Assembly: GCA_963573385.1 (NCBI GenBank)
Contig: CAUYLG010039309.1
Coordinates: 43,069-107,068, forward strand
DNA: 64,000 nucleotides
Reading direction: 5' to 3'
Origin: Cacajao melanocephalus
Taxonomy: Eukaryota > Chordata > Mammalia > Primates > Pitheciidae
Made by a program: the position numbers and the translations under genes. Positions 12,081 through 23,500 of the stretch are shown in pieces; the stretch's first letter is position 1, and the number at the start of each line of letters is the position of its first letter. Under the pieces are notes generated by a model that saw only the letters and a list, made by a program, of their open reading frames with translations, was not told where the DNA came from and did no database searches.

Positions 12081-12655
12081 AAATGTGATTCATCACATAA
12101 ACAAAACTAAAGACAGAAAAACCACCTTAGTAGATGCAGAAGATTTTGATAAAATTCAACATCTCAGTAAACTAGGTATTGACAGAACATACCTCAAAAT
12201 AGTAAGCGTCATCTATTATAAACCTACAGCCAACACCATACTGAATGGAAAAAAGCTGGAAGCATTCCCCTTAAAAACTCGCACAAGACAAGGATGCCCT
12301 CTCTCACTACTTCTATTCAACATAGTATTGGAAGTCTTTGCCAGAGCAATCAGGCAAGAGAAAGAAATAAAAGGCATCCAAATAAGAAGAGAGGAAGTCA
12401 AATTATCCCTATTTGTAGACAACATGCTTCTATATCTAGAAAACCCCATAGTCTAGGCCCAAAAGCTCTTTCAGCTGATAAACAACTTCAGAAAAGTTTC
12501 AGGACACAAAGTTAATGTACTAAAATTCTTAGCATTCTTATACATCAACATCAGCCAAACTGAAAGCCAAATCTAGTACACAATCCCATTAGCAATTGCC
12601 ATAAAAAAATAAAATGCCTAAGAATACAGCTAATCAAGGAGGTGAAAAATCTCTA
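12081..12655 (+). pseudogene. L1 ORF2 reverse transcriptase remnant with 123-codon open frame
   Basis: The frame 12085-12456 translates to a recognisable part of the L1 ORF2 reverse transcriptase (fingers and palm). The catalytic F-A-D-D of L1 reads F-V-D-N here, so one catalytic aspartate is lost and the enzyme would be dead even if expressed. The open frame ends where a stop replaces a codon near 12454. The rest is a degraded continuation up to about 12655, after which the sequence jumps to the L1 3' region. Confidence 0.88.
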
Positions 12656-13482
12656 TAATGAGAATCAAAACCACTATGAGATACCATCTCACATCAGTCA
12701 GGAGAGCTATTATTGAAAAGTCAATAAATAACTGATGCTGGTAAGGTTGTGGGAAAAAGGGAACGCTTACACACTGTTGATGGGAGTATAAATTAGTTCA
12801 ACCATTGTGGAAAGCAGTGTGGCAATTCCTCAAAGACCTAAAGAAAAAAAAAAAAGCAATCCCATTACTGGGTGTATACCCAATGAAATATAAATTGTTC
12901 TGCCATAAAGACACATGCGTGTGAATGTTCACTGCAGCACTATTCACAATAGCAAAGACATGATGCAATCAATCTATATGTCCATCAATGATGGACTTGA
13001 TAAAGAAAATGTGGTACATATATACCATGGAATACTATGTAGCCATAAAAAAGAAAGAGATCATGTCTTTTGCAGGGACATGGGTGGAGCAGGAGGCCAT
13101 TGTCCTTAGTAAACTAACACAGAAATAGAAAACCAAATACTTCATGTTCTCACTTGTAACTGGGAGGTAAATGATGAGAACTCATGGGCACCAAGAGGGG
13201 AACAACACATATGGGGCCTACCTGAAGATAGAGGGTGGAAAGAGAGAAAGGATCAGGAAAAATAACTATTGGGTAGTAGGCTTAGTATCCAGGTGATGAA
13301 ATAATCTGTACAACAAATCCCCACGACCTGAGTTTGCCTTAACTATTAGGTACTAAGCTTAGTACCCGGGTGAGGAAATAATCTGTACAACAGATCTCCA
13401 TGACATGAGTTTGCCTATATGACAACCTGCACATGTACCCCTTGAACCTAAAGTTACAGTTTAAATTAAAAAAAAAAAAAAA
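12656..13482 (+). mobile_element. L1 3' end (ORF2 C-terminus, 3' UTR, poly-A)
   Basis: Sense L1 sequence runs from 'aatcaaaaccactatgagat' through 'ccattactgggtgtataccc' to a poly-A run at 13468-13482. The 3' UTR type, with 'gaaataatctgtacaaca', belongs to older primate L1 groups (L1PB or old L1PA type, inferred). A 77-bp segment of the UTR is tandemly duplicated (13263-13339 and 13340-13416). Confidence 0.9.
13263..13416 (+). repeat. 77-bp tandem duplication inside L1 3' UTR
   Basis: Two abutting 77-bp copies begin 'taactatt' and end 'gagtttgcct'. They differ at roughly ten positions, so the duplication is not recent. One copy is standard for this L1 3' UTR. Confidence 0.88.
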
Positions 13483-14344
13483 GATTCACCTGAAGACTTT
13501 CATTTGTGTCTGGCTTGAATTCTGTTTGGTGATTGTGACTACCCTGCAGTATCTTCAAAGGAAAAAAGGAAGTTTGAGTCCAAAGTTTATAGTTCGCACA
13601 CCCCCTTGGATGGATGGAATTCAGTCATGTTGCTAGAAAGTCCTCAGTTTAATCTAAAATATTTATCTTACATAGCTAGTATGGAGGTAAATCCAGACAC
13701 AGGGCTATCAAAACAACAACAACTAGAACAACAAAGACAATGAAATGGGAGGGCCTTCAATGTTTCTGCTTGAACAATGGCATGGCAGAGAAGATGAAAG
13801 ATTTGGTTTTGGATCTTGCTTGAGAAAATACAAGATAATAATAATCCTACAAATACTCTGCCTCTCAGACTCTTGTTCAGTTGGAGAGATCTCAAAGTTC
13901 TTCCAGATGCCCACAAAGGTACTGGCCTGCTGCAGACACCAAAGCTTTGTCATTTCTACATGTGACAGCAGGACTGCAAGTTTGGTGGGTGGAGGTGCTT
14001 TCAAGACAGTGGGATTTCAGAACCTCCTGGTGACTGGTCTTTTGAGAGTTAGGGTGCTTTTGGCAAAGTAGTTAAAAACAACAACTGAAAGCCCTGGAAA
14101 AGACACGGTTCTTTCCATTTGGCACTAGTTTAGCTTTGCAGTGGATGCCCATCTTCTGTTTTTCTCTGTCTGGGGTATTGAATACTATCAGAGAAAAATC
14201 CTTCTGCCAGGCTGATTGGTGCCATTACAAATGCCTGGATTTTAAACCTGGTTAGACCTCTTGACAATCTGTTAATTCAGCTCTAATTGTCTTTCATTTC
14301 TCTTTCTCACAACAGTCTATCAAAAGAATTTCCCTTATGCAATC
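13483..14344. other. Unassigned, no gene seen
   Basis: Open frames on both strands at 13668-14071 overlap each other and show no domain, signal peptide or membrane segment that I trust. I do not recognise a repeat family. Confidence 0.4.
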
Positions 14345-14860
14345 CAATGTGTTTTGAAAATACCATTTTATGAAGGACATTTTTATTTTTCTATTCCATC
14401 ATAGGGTTGTTTTTACATGTATTTAAACATTCTCTTATTGTTATGTATGAAGGTTGTTTCCACTTTTGAGCTATTATGAATAGTGTTTCCATGGATATTT
14501 TTGCACTAAATCTTTAACAAATCTCCTATTATTTCCTTACAATAGATTCCTACATGTAGAATTGCTAAGTAAAAGAGTATAAAATTTAAATATGTGAATG
14601 TATACATGTATAAATATGACATAACTAACAATGCTTATTATAGAAAGTGTATTAATACAGACAAGCAAAATCCATAATTCTCGAACTTAAATATTAATGC
14701 AGTTAATGTTTTGCTATATAATCTTTTAGAAATGTTTTATGCATACCATGTCATAAAGTCTTTGAAAGGCCCATTATACTTCTTGCCAAATTGCTGCCCA
14801 GAGAAACATGCTAATATATACTCCTACTTGCCGTATATGATCACCTTGATTATTATAATT
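14345..14860 (-). mobile_element. Ancient L1 (L1M/HAL1-like) fragment
   Basis: Antisense matches to the old mammalian L1 3' part are visible: 'gaaggttgtttccacttttg', 'gctattatgaatagtgtttc', 'agaattgctaagtaaaagag' and, further on, 'gccaaattgctgcccagag'. The copy is highly diverged and gapped. Confidence 0.6.
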
Positions 14861-15019
14861 TAAAAAATCAACATGTTGGGAAATAATATATTATTATTAT
14901 TTAATTAGAATTTATGTAAGTCTAATAAGGTTGATTAACATTTTGCACATTGACTTTTTAATTTTTTGTGTGAATTAATTTACTATTTCTTTCTCTTCCT
15001 TTGTTCCTTTCTTGGGGGT
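14861..15019. other. AT-rich linker
   Basis: Low-complexity AT-rich sequence with TTA-rich runs near 14888-14905. Nothing else is identifiable. Confidence 0.4.
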
Positions 15020-15560
15020 ACAGTTATTTAAAAATACAAAAAAATACAAAGAAGAAAATGACAGTCACTCAAATATTCATCACACAGAATAAACCACTGT
15101 TTTTATTTTGGTAAAATCGCTCTCAGTCTGTTAATGTTTGCAAGTTGTTTCATTTATACAAGTAATATAGGAAGACAGTGTCCCGTTTTAATAAAAAAGA
15201 ACACTGTACATCAACCTAGAGTGTCCCAACTTTGATCCTTCCATTTTTATTTATTCCTCTTCTGCAAATTAAAAACTAACATGGGTTTGAGAAGCAATCT
15301 TCTAAAAATTATACACACTTGCCCATATATGGATATAAATCGATCCACAAAAAGTATATGATGTGGTCTTGTGTCAGCATTGTTCTTCAAATCTTTACTT
15401 TTTCAGTCAACATGTTTTTAAAATTCCATATTGATAATATTGAGCCCCTTCATTCCTATCTGGATTCGTAGTGTCTGTACATACAGATGTTTTATCTTTT
15501 CTCTTATTGTTGGACACTGAGTACACTGAGTTTGTATAATTATTTTTAAAGGAGTTTCAG
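15020..15560 (-). mobile_element. Ancient L1M 3' fragment
   Basis: Antisense to the 3' part of an old L1: 'aaatacaaagaagaaaatga' and 'ataaaccactgtttttattt' near the left, and 'cttattgttggacactgag' near the right. It is independent of the copy at 14345, because its 3' end starts afresh at about 15020. Confidence 0.55.
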
Positions 15561-16413
15561 TTCTCTAAGGGTATATGAGAGAATTTTATTTTTCTCAATA
15601 TTGAACAACAGTGCTCTGTCAAACTCGCTCCCATGGCTTCCTGCTGAGTAGTGGGATCCCTTAATGATAGCTTATTTGAGTCAGTAAAGTCACTTTCTGA
15701 TATTAAACCAGTCCCACTTTAGTTCTTTAAGATTCACTAATGTACATTTATTTTATCACTGTTATCTCATATTTGATTCAAAGCAATATTACCTTTCTTT
15801 CCCAATCCCTGTACCCAAATAAACTTGTTTGTAAAGATTTAGATGGGGAAGCAGAATAGACTGCTCCTGACGCCTCATCCCCCATTTTGTTTCCACTTTT
15901 CCCTTGTCTTTTTTTTTTTTTTGCCTCCTGGTGTTGGCCAAGAAGAGAGAAAGGGCTAAAAACATACCATCTCTTTAGGAGTCCAACTTGGAGATCCTCT
16001 CCTGGGTTAGTGATGAGCTCTCTCCAAGCTCACTGATTTCACTGCCTAAGAGTGGTGGTCAGCATACCACAGACTGACACCTCACAGTGCTCCTCCAGAA
16101 CAGCAGCCTTATGGTCTCCTATTGCAGCAGTCCCCAGCATGAGAGCCCAGTTTCCATACCTTCTGCAGCTCCTGACTCTGGGTCAGCGGAACAAAGCAGG
16201 ATCTACTTTTTATACCAATGGGAACTTGGAACTGTAGGGCACTGTCAGTGTTCCAACCCTCTAGACCCTCTATGGCTGCCCCTCTAAGCCACCCCTCCCT
16301 TATATTTGTTCACTTGCACCTGTAGGATGGTTATCTCTGGTGACTCATCAAAAATCTTTGAAGAGATAAAATGTCAGTCTCTTTTTCTTGTTTAGCTATC
16401 TCTGAACTGTTCC
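15561..16413. other. Unassigned, with a T-run and a more GC-rich part
   Basis: A run of about 14 T lies at 15910-15923. The part from 15840 is richer in GC than its surroundings, and the same character resumes beyond the LTR inserted at 16419. It may be part of an ERV or other element that I cannot name. Overlapping open frames at 16052-16287 are unconvincing. Confidence 0.4.
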
Positions 16414-16418
16414 TAGGG

Positions 16419-16792
16419 TGCATTAATCTGTTCTCATGCTGCTAATAAACATATACCAAGACTGGGTAATTTATAAAGGGAAGGGGTTTAATTGACTCAC
16501 ATAGTTCCACATGGCTGGGGAGGCCTCACAATCATGTGAGGAAGGTGAATGAGGAGCAAAGTGACATCTTACATAGCAGCAGGCAAGAGAAAAGTGCAGA
16601 GTGAAGGGGGTGAAATTCCTCTTATAAAACTATAAGATCTCATGAGAACTCACTCACTACCACAAGAAGAACATGTACATAACAGCCCCTATGATTCAAT
16701 TTTCTCCCACTGGGTGCCTCCCATGACACATGGGTATTATGGGAACTACAGTTCAAGTTGAGATTTGGGTGGGGAGACAGCCAAACCTATCG
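16419..16792 (-). mobile_element. Solo THE1/MST-type LTR with 5-bp target duplication
   Basis: The 374-bp antisense MaLR LTR begins 'tgcattaatctgttctcatg' and ends 'gacagccaaacctatcg' on plus. It is flanked by identical 5-bp repeats 'taggg' at 16414-16418 and 16793-16797, the duplication size expected for ERVL-MaLR. No internal region is present, so this is a solo LTR left after LTR-LTR recombination. The terminal dinucleotide on one side is mutated (cg for ca). Confidence 0.9.
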
Positions 16793-16797
16793 TAGGG

Positions 16798-17060
16798 GTT
16801 CTTCTAGTCCTTCCTTTCCTGGCTGTGGGAATTGGAAGAATCTCTCCCAGAAACTTTTATCTGCCTCCCAGTTCTGCTCCCTGGGGTAGGAATGGAGGAG
16901 GGTGGTGGTCATGTATTAGTTCTACTGACATATTGCTTATGGGTAGGCTCCAGGGGAAAGGGCTGTCCCCTATATGGGACAGTTTTCGGTACTTAAAGAC
17001 TGTGAGGCCCTTAATGCCTTTGTTCCTAGCTGTATATTACAGTGAGTTCTAGAAAAAAAG
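16798..17060. other. Unassigned, right flank of solo LTR
   Basis: This sequence is continuous in character with 15840-16413. Together they are the pre-insertion target of the solo LTR. The 95-codon frame at 16765-17052 starts inside the LTR and is not a gene. Confidence 0.4.
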
Positions 17061-17460
17061 GAAAAAATCCCATTGTGTACTTTATAGCATTTTTTACAAT
17101 TGTTTCCAAGTTTTTATTCTTCCACATAATGTGCTTCTGAATATGCTATGCCAACCTTCTTGTACACAGATATAAGTGCTTATGATGAAGATATCTAGAT
17201 GAGGATCTGGAAGAAGATATCTAGAAAATGTGCATAGAGTGTGCACATTTTCAGTTTTAATAGATACTGCCAAATTGCCTTCCAAAGTGACTGTACCAAT
17301 TTGCACTCTTATAACACTGCAAGAAATTACTTCCCCTAAACCTCATATTTGACATTAAAAGCTTTTTATCTTATGTGTGAAAAACAGTATCTCATTTTTA
17401 ATTTTTTTTTCTGATTTTTATGTAACAATGTGTACTTTTTCATTGGCTCCTTTTTTTCTC
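17061..17460 (-). mobile_element. Ancient L1M fragment
   Basis: Antisense old L1, with 'atactgccaaattgccttcc' and 'gactgtaccaatttgcactc' as clear landmarks, then 'gtgtgaaaaacagtatctca'. It is diverged and gapped. Confidence 0.65.
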
Positions 17461-17791
17461 CTCTTACAATGTTTATCTTTTTACTTACGTGTATGAGATA
17501 ATCATTTTTAGAGAATGACAATGCTTTGTCATAGTATATTTCACTATCATTTTCCCTGCCAGTTATTAGTAATTCTTTAGTCAGAATGATCTTTCTAAAA
17601 CTTAAATATAATAATATAACACACCTCTGCTTAAAATTTGATGTTTCCAATTTTCCTGAAGATAAAATTTAAAGTCTTTAACAGGCATGCAAACTCCTTT
17701 AGGATATATCTTCCGTATACTTGTTGAGCTCATCAATTATCATTGCCTGCCTTACACTCTATGTGTTCCATGCACACTGAACTGTCTGTGG
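17461..17791. other. Unassigned
   Basis: AT-rich sequence between the old L1 and the following LTR. It may be more of the same L1, but I cannot support that. Confidence 0.35.
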
Positions 17792-18146
17792 TGATATAGT
17801 TTGGCTGTGTCCCCAATGAAATCTCAACTTGAATTGTATCTCCCAGAATTCCCACATGTTGTGGGAGGAACCCAGGGGGAGGTAATAGAATCATGGGGGC
17901 CAGTCTTTCCCATGCTATTTTCATGACAGTGAATAAGTCTCATGATATCTGATGGGTTTATCAGGGGTTTCTGCTTTTGCTTCTTCCTAATTTTCTCTTG
18001 CTGCCACCATGTTAAGAAGTGCCTTTCACCTCCAGCCATGATTCTGAGACCTCCCCAGCCATGTGGAACTGCAAGTCCAATTAAATCTCTTTTTCTTCCT
18101 GGTCTCGGGCATGTTTTTATCAGCAGCATGAAAATAGAATAATACA
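17792..18146 (+). mobile_element. THE1/MST-type 5' LTR
   Basis: The 355-bp LTR begins 'tgatatagtttggctgtgtc' and ends 'gaataataca', followed directly by 'gtaaattggtaccagg', the primer-binding/leader sequence of MaLR elements. It is in sense orientation and attached to internal sequence, so it is a 5' LTR. The size fits THE1. Confidence 0.9.
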
Positions 18147-18930
18147 GTAAATTGGTACCAGGAGTGGGATGTTGCTGAAAAGATACCCAAAAATGTGGAA
18201 GTGGCTTTGGAACTGGGTAACAGGCAGAGGTTGGAACACTTTGAAGGGCTCAGAAGAAGATAGGAAAATGTGGGAAAGTTTGCAACTTCCTAGAGACTTG
18301 TTGAATGGCTTTGACAAAAAATACTGATAGTGATGTGAACAATGCCCAGGCTGAGGTGGTCTCAGATGGAGATGAGAAACTTATTGGGAACTGGAACAAA
18401 GGTGACTCTTGTTATGTTTTAGCAAAGAGACTGGCAGCATATTGCTTCTGCCCTAGAGATTTGTGCAACTTTGAACTTCAGACAGATGATTTAGGGGTAT
18501 TTGACAGAAAAAAAATTTTTAATCTGCAAAGTATTCAAGAGGTGACTTGGGTGCTGTTAGAGCATTCCATTTTAAAAGGGAAACAGGATAAAAGTTTGGA
18601 AAATTTTCAGCCTGACAATGTGATGGAAAAGAAAAACCCATTTTCTGGGAAGCAACTAAAGCCAGCTGTAGGAATTTGTGTAAGTAACGAGTCTAATGTT
18701 AATCCCCAAGACCATGGGGAAAATGTCCCCAGACTATGTCAGATACCTTCATGGCAGCCCCTCCCATCACAGGCCTGGAGACCACAAGGAAAAAGTGGTT
18801 TTGTGAGCTGGGCCCAGGGTCCCTGTGCTGTGTGGAGCCTAGGGACTTGCTGCCCTGAGCATGGCTCCAGATTCTGTGGGAGTGTCGTGGAAGCATCACT
18901 CTAAATATTTGCTGGGTCCAGAGAAAAGCC
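18147..18930 (+). pseudogene. MaLR internal region with a 199-codon open frame
   Basis: This is internal sequence of an ERVL-MaLR element following its 5' LTR. The frame 18305-18904 stays open for 199 codons. MaLR internal regions are thought to descend from gag-like ERVL sequence, but I see no zinc knuckle or other functional motif. The element breaks off near 18930 with no 3' LTR, so it is 3'-truncated. Expression of a protein is not supported. Confidence 0.85.
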
Positions 18931-19965
18931 ATTATTGATGTAAAGACTTTCTTTAACTCTTTCTCTTTATTTCTCATGTTTCAACCCAAAGTGGCCAGAA
19001 ACTAATTAACAAAATGCAGGTAAAAGGTGGAAATTAGTGAGTAAGTAGAAAAGAAGCCACCTATACCCTTTTCCTTCACTACAGGCTTCTAACAATAGTT
19101 GAGGGATGGCAGGGACGTGTCGGGGAGTGGAAAGGCAGCAGATGCCTTAATTTTGAGGCTGTTTGGAGTATTGAACATATGTGAAATGGGACATATCAAT
19201 TCTTAAATTGAAAGTAAATTAATAATTAGCATGCATATAAAAGAGTGTTCCTGAATTTTCTATGGGAACAGAAAAAGACAGAGCCTCACTAAACAAATGG
19301 GCAGGGATAGTGATAGATAAAATAAAATGGCTTTCTGATTTTATTCCATGAATCATCATTGCTCAATGTGCTGATTACATTTCACTCAGAGCCTGGTGAA
19401 TACTTGCAGTGCAGTGGCAGCTACTTCAAGGCTCTATGCCAGGGTAAACTATTTTAATAATTTATGTGTTAAATCAGTTCTATTATATTTTATAGACATG
19501 TAGATTCCACTTGAGCTTTTCCCCTAGATATCAATGCTCAGATTCCTCGTTTTTCGCCTCTGTCTTCTAGACCTCTTTGGCCCAGTTTAATAAGCGAGAA
19601 GTTGCACATATAATGAGGCTCACTCAGATAGGCTGGGATAGATTTTAAAACTCTTCATTCTGGCCTCCTGGATAGAATCAATACTATTGATCAGAGTGGC
19701 TGAGTTGGCCAGACAGCTGCTACCCCAAGAAAAGGATCCATCAGTCTGCTGCTGAAAACTCCCAGGAAGAAATGGAAACTTTTGCAGAGGATTTTAGAGA
19801 ATTCTCTGTGTAGTCAGGTAAGCAAATTTATAGAAGGTGTGGATGTTACAGTTTGCTTTGCTTTTAGCATTGACTCTGATATTAGGGATATTCTGTGTTC
19901 CATTAATTATGAGAATAATGCTTATTTCCAAAAGAAAGGAAGGTTGCTCTTTACTTACAGGCCAG
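18931..19965. other. Unassigned, no gene seen
   Basis: I recognise no family here. Short overlapping frames at 19782-20019 lead into the next LTR-like element and carry no domain. Confidence 0.4.
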
Positions 19966-20516
19966 TGTATCAGTCAGAGTTTGAGTAGAAGCAGAATCAT
20001 TATAAGAATTATGGTATAAGACATTTATTATTGGAGTTGGCCCTTATATACTTGAGAGAGAAACTGGAGAATTAAAAGTCTGAAAAAAAAGTTAAGATCA
20101 AAAAGACACATCAGTGACCAGCCCAGGGGCAGGTAAATGAGTTGGAGCCTGCAGGGAAATCTGGATGCTAGCCATGTCTGGAAAGGGAATGCCAGTGGAA
20201 GCCTGGTGGTTCTTCAAGGCTATTCATTCTGTGAGTTTGCAGCAAGGCATCTCGTAACAGGCCTGGGGTGCTGTTAGTCAACAGGACCAGCAGTTGGGAA
20301 GAAAACTGGATAGAGTGAGAAAGAGCCGGGGCTAACTAGAATCTTCTGGGAACTTTGTATCTCTCACCATCTCTGACTTCAAAGAATGGTGGCTGCTGCT
20401 TCTGTATCATAAAACTTGATTTTTAGCAAACTCCTACCCAGAATTATACAGAAAAGAAAATTTTGGGAAATGTAGTTCTCAGCAGAACCATGCTGAAAAT
20501 AGAGCAATCCAGTACA
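19966..20516 (-). mobile_element. Candidate 3' LTR of a minus-strand provirus
   Basis: This segment shares an ordered set of landmarks with 25367-26410: 'tgtatcagtca' at the left end, then 'gcagcaaggcatct', 'gagaaagagcc' and 'ttgggaaatgtagttc' near the right end. Read on minus it would begin near 'tgtactgg' and end 'ctgataca', as LTRs do (TG...CA). An AATAAA lies on minus at 20024-20029. Family not identified. Confidence 0.55.
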
Positions 20517-23500
20517 GTGGACAGGCATAAATACATACTTCATCAAATAGGCATACATACACACCTCTTTACCTATATTTAATACCTATATTTAACTTTC
20601 ATGTAAAGACAATAATAAAATGAGGCTTCTGTTTAACATGATATAGCTGTTTTTTGTAAGACTTCAAACATACTTATATTCTCCCCCAAAGAAGATACAT
20701 AGAGTCTCAATCTAACCATATTTGGAGAGATATTTATTTCTCCTTTAACTGAGGTACATTCTCCCTTGATATCTGTTATTTAAATAGTGAGTTATAAAGT
20801 TGACTTATGGAATGTAAAAAAAAAGAAAAAATGAAAAATGAGGAGGGAAAACAAAAAGCATCAGTTAATATATGTATAAAAATATACTCACATCACAATG
20901 AGAGAAGTAGTCTTCATAGCACTGTTCATTTTTCTGCAGCTGTTCACATGATCATAGGTGGCAGTTATAAGTTCTTTCTTCCAACACTTGTACCATATTA
21001 CCTTTACCTTCAGCAAGCATGTCGCTAGCCATGTTTTTTTTTTTTTTGTCTATGAGGATGACCAAAATCTTTATTTTTAATGGAGTTCTTGTACTTTCCC
21101 ATTAACTTTGACCACAGGACATGGGACAATTAAGAGGTGCACAAGAGGATTTCCTGCATTCTAGACCATGATTTTCCCCACTTCCATTGTGTAGAAGCAA
21201 TGTTATTTCTTTTTGATAGTCAAGATCAATCACCTCAACACTACAATAGCCCTATCTTTGTTCATTGTTTTGCTGGCTCAGGGAGACCAAAATGACCAAG
21301 CAGGAGTTTCAACTAGCTTAATGACATAATTACTATGCCACCTGGTAGATGTCTCCTACTTCCATTAGGAATTAAGACTTGAAAACCTGCAGAACCCATG
21401 AAGTTATGAATTTGGAGAAAAAATTTTGCTAGATGATCATTAGGAGCACTAGTGAGTTTAGCTACTCTTGTTTCCACCTACCAAATCCCTCATATGTAAA
21501 TACCGGATAAGGAAAAATAGGACCATATGGTTGCAAAGGAAAATAGCATCATGGTCACAGATAAAAGAGTATTTACAACATCTTGAAGGTTATCAACCCA
21601 GCCCTGCAAGGTGCTGCCACTTAATTTGCACACCAAGTCTTCAAAACCCCATTCTAAAATTTAACTGTTTCAGGGCTAGGGAACATAGTAACATCAGTAA
21701 ATTTCATAAGTACAAGGCTATCACTGCACTTTGTTTCCTGAAAATGAGTTTCTTGGTCACAAGTAATGTTTTGTGATATCATCCATAAAATGGACCAGTG
21801 TAAGGAAAGGAGAGGCAATGACCAATGCTGTAGATGAAATTATGCTATAGAGATTAAGAGGTGATATAACCCTTAGCTAGTGTAGTGAACAAGGCTGATC
21901 TTGCCAACTAAAAGGAAATTAATTTTAGTGGTCCATACTATTAAGTATAAGTATCATTCACCAGAAAAATAGCTGGGTACCAGGTACTGGGGATATGTTT
22001 ACCTATTCTAATAGCTGTAATTGTGTCTATCACCAAGTTAGGTTCACAATAATTCTCTGTTAATATTTTAAAATCCATCTGTCTTCTGCACAGGTCAGAT
22101 AGGCAAGTGGAATTGACATGTAGTCTGGATTACCACTTCTTCATTTTATATCACCTTTATGGTGGTGATGGTATTTGTAATTTCTCCAAGAATATCAATG
22201 CATTGGTTTACTATTTTGGTAAACAGAGTCCACTCTAATGGCTTCTATGTGACTTTTCCTATAATAATATTCTTCACCTTATGTGTCTGGGAATCAGTGT
22301 AGAGGCTGCCAGTTCCTGAGCTACCAACTTTGTACTATGGAGTAGAGAAGATAAACATAGGTTGGGTGTGGAGACCCATAGTACTCATTGTGAGATATAT
22401 ACAGGTCAAAACTTTATAATCACATGACCTCCATAAGCCCATACTCTGACTGGTAAAGCATACACAGTGACATTTTTGGTCTTCAGAAATAAGTGTCATT
22501 TCAGAGCTAATGTCTAATAATTCCTGAAAGGTCTGGATATTCCCTCTTCTATTCAAATCACTATGATAAATGGTTAATCATCACATTAAGGAAGACCAGG
22601 AGAAAGAGGTGAAGTATGTACATTTTGGCAGTGTAATAGGATTCTTTCTTAAGTGGACCTGGTTTCCTCTTCATTCAACTAAGTCTGGGCTCAAGTTTGG
22701 GAACCAGTTGAGGCTGCAAATCTATTTTGACAATAAAAGACAGATTTCTCTTTGACTTAGAGCTTTTTTTCACTGATAAAAGCTAGATGCTGATTTGCTG
22801 CCATTCTACTTTAGTCCCAAGGATAACATAATCAATTAGCTGAGACTGAAGATCTCAATGGGTTCAATTATTGTGAAAAACACTGCTTTGGCTCTGATCA
22901 TTATAGAAGGAACTATTCCACAGAATTCCATTTCTTAAGTAGTTTTGTGTTTGTGTTCTCTAGAAATATTTTGCATGAGATTTGGAAGGCAGAATAGAGG
23001 GAGCAGCCATAGTAGTGTATGTTTAGAAGGCCTGTCTTGGGGCACCATGTGCTATAGCAACTCATGCACACTGTTGCTGACCTGTCAATTTATGTTCAGC
23101 TCCAGCTTAGGCTTGAACTCCTCCTTTTAATCTCTGATTTGTGGTCTTGGATGTACACCTTCTGGGGCAGCAGCCAGAAGTGATGTTCCTTCAGCTTCTA
23201 CTTGATCTTTTCCTTTAGCTTCTCTGACTCTTGATTCAGGCCCTACAAGAGATACAGAAGCAACAGCTAAACCTAAACAAGTTGAGTAGCTTTTCTAAGC
23301 ACATAAGTCAAGTTCCTATAAGAAATCTCAGACTCTATATCATACCAAGTGGTTCTATTTTTGTAATAGAACTTTAACTGATATATTCACATTATTTCCA
23401 GTATATATAAGTGCTTATACTTTACTTCTGCCATTGTAGAATCACGTCATTCCTTCTGAATATGAAGAGTCCAGGTCAATTTCAGCAGCCCCTAGTATCA

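Noticed and set aside
12085..12456. 123-codon reverse transcriptase frame as a possible active enzyme
   Set aside because: It is a fragment of L1 ORF2 with a catalytic aspartate changed (F-V-D-N) and no flanking domains.
13668..14071. Three overlapping frames of 82-108 codons on both strands
   Set aside because: Mutual overlap on opposite strands, no recognisable domain and no codon or splice evidence.
22335..22556. Stand-alone 73-codon minus-strand gene
   Set aside because: It lies within the candidate ERV interior, upstream of the reverse transcriptase motifs on the same strand, and is better read as decayed retroviral sequence.
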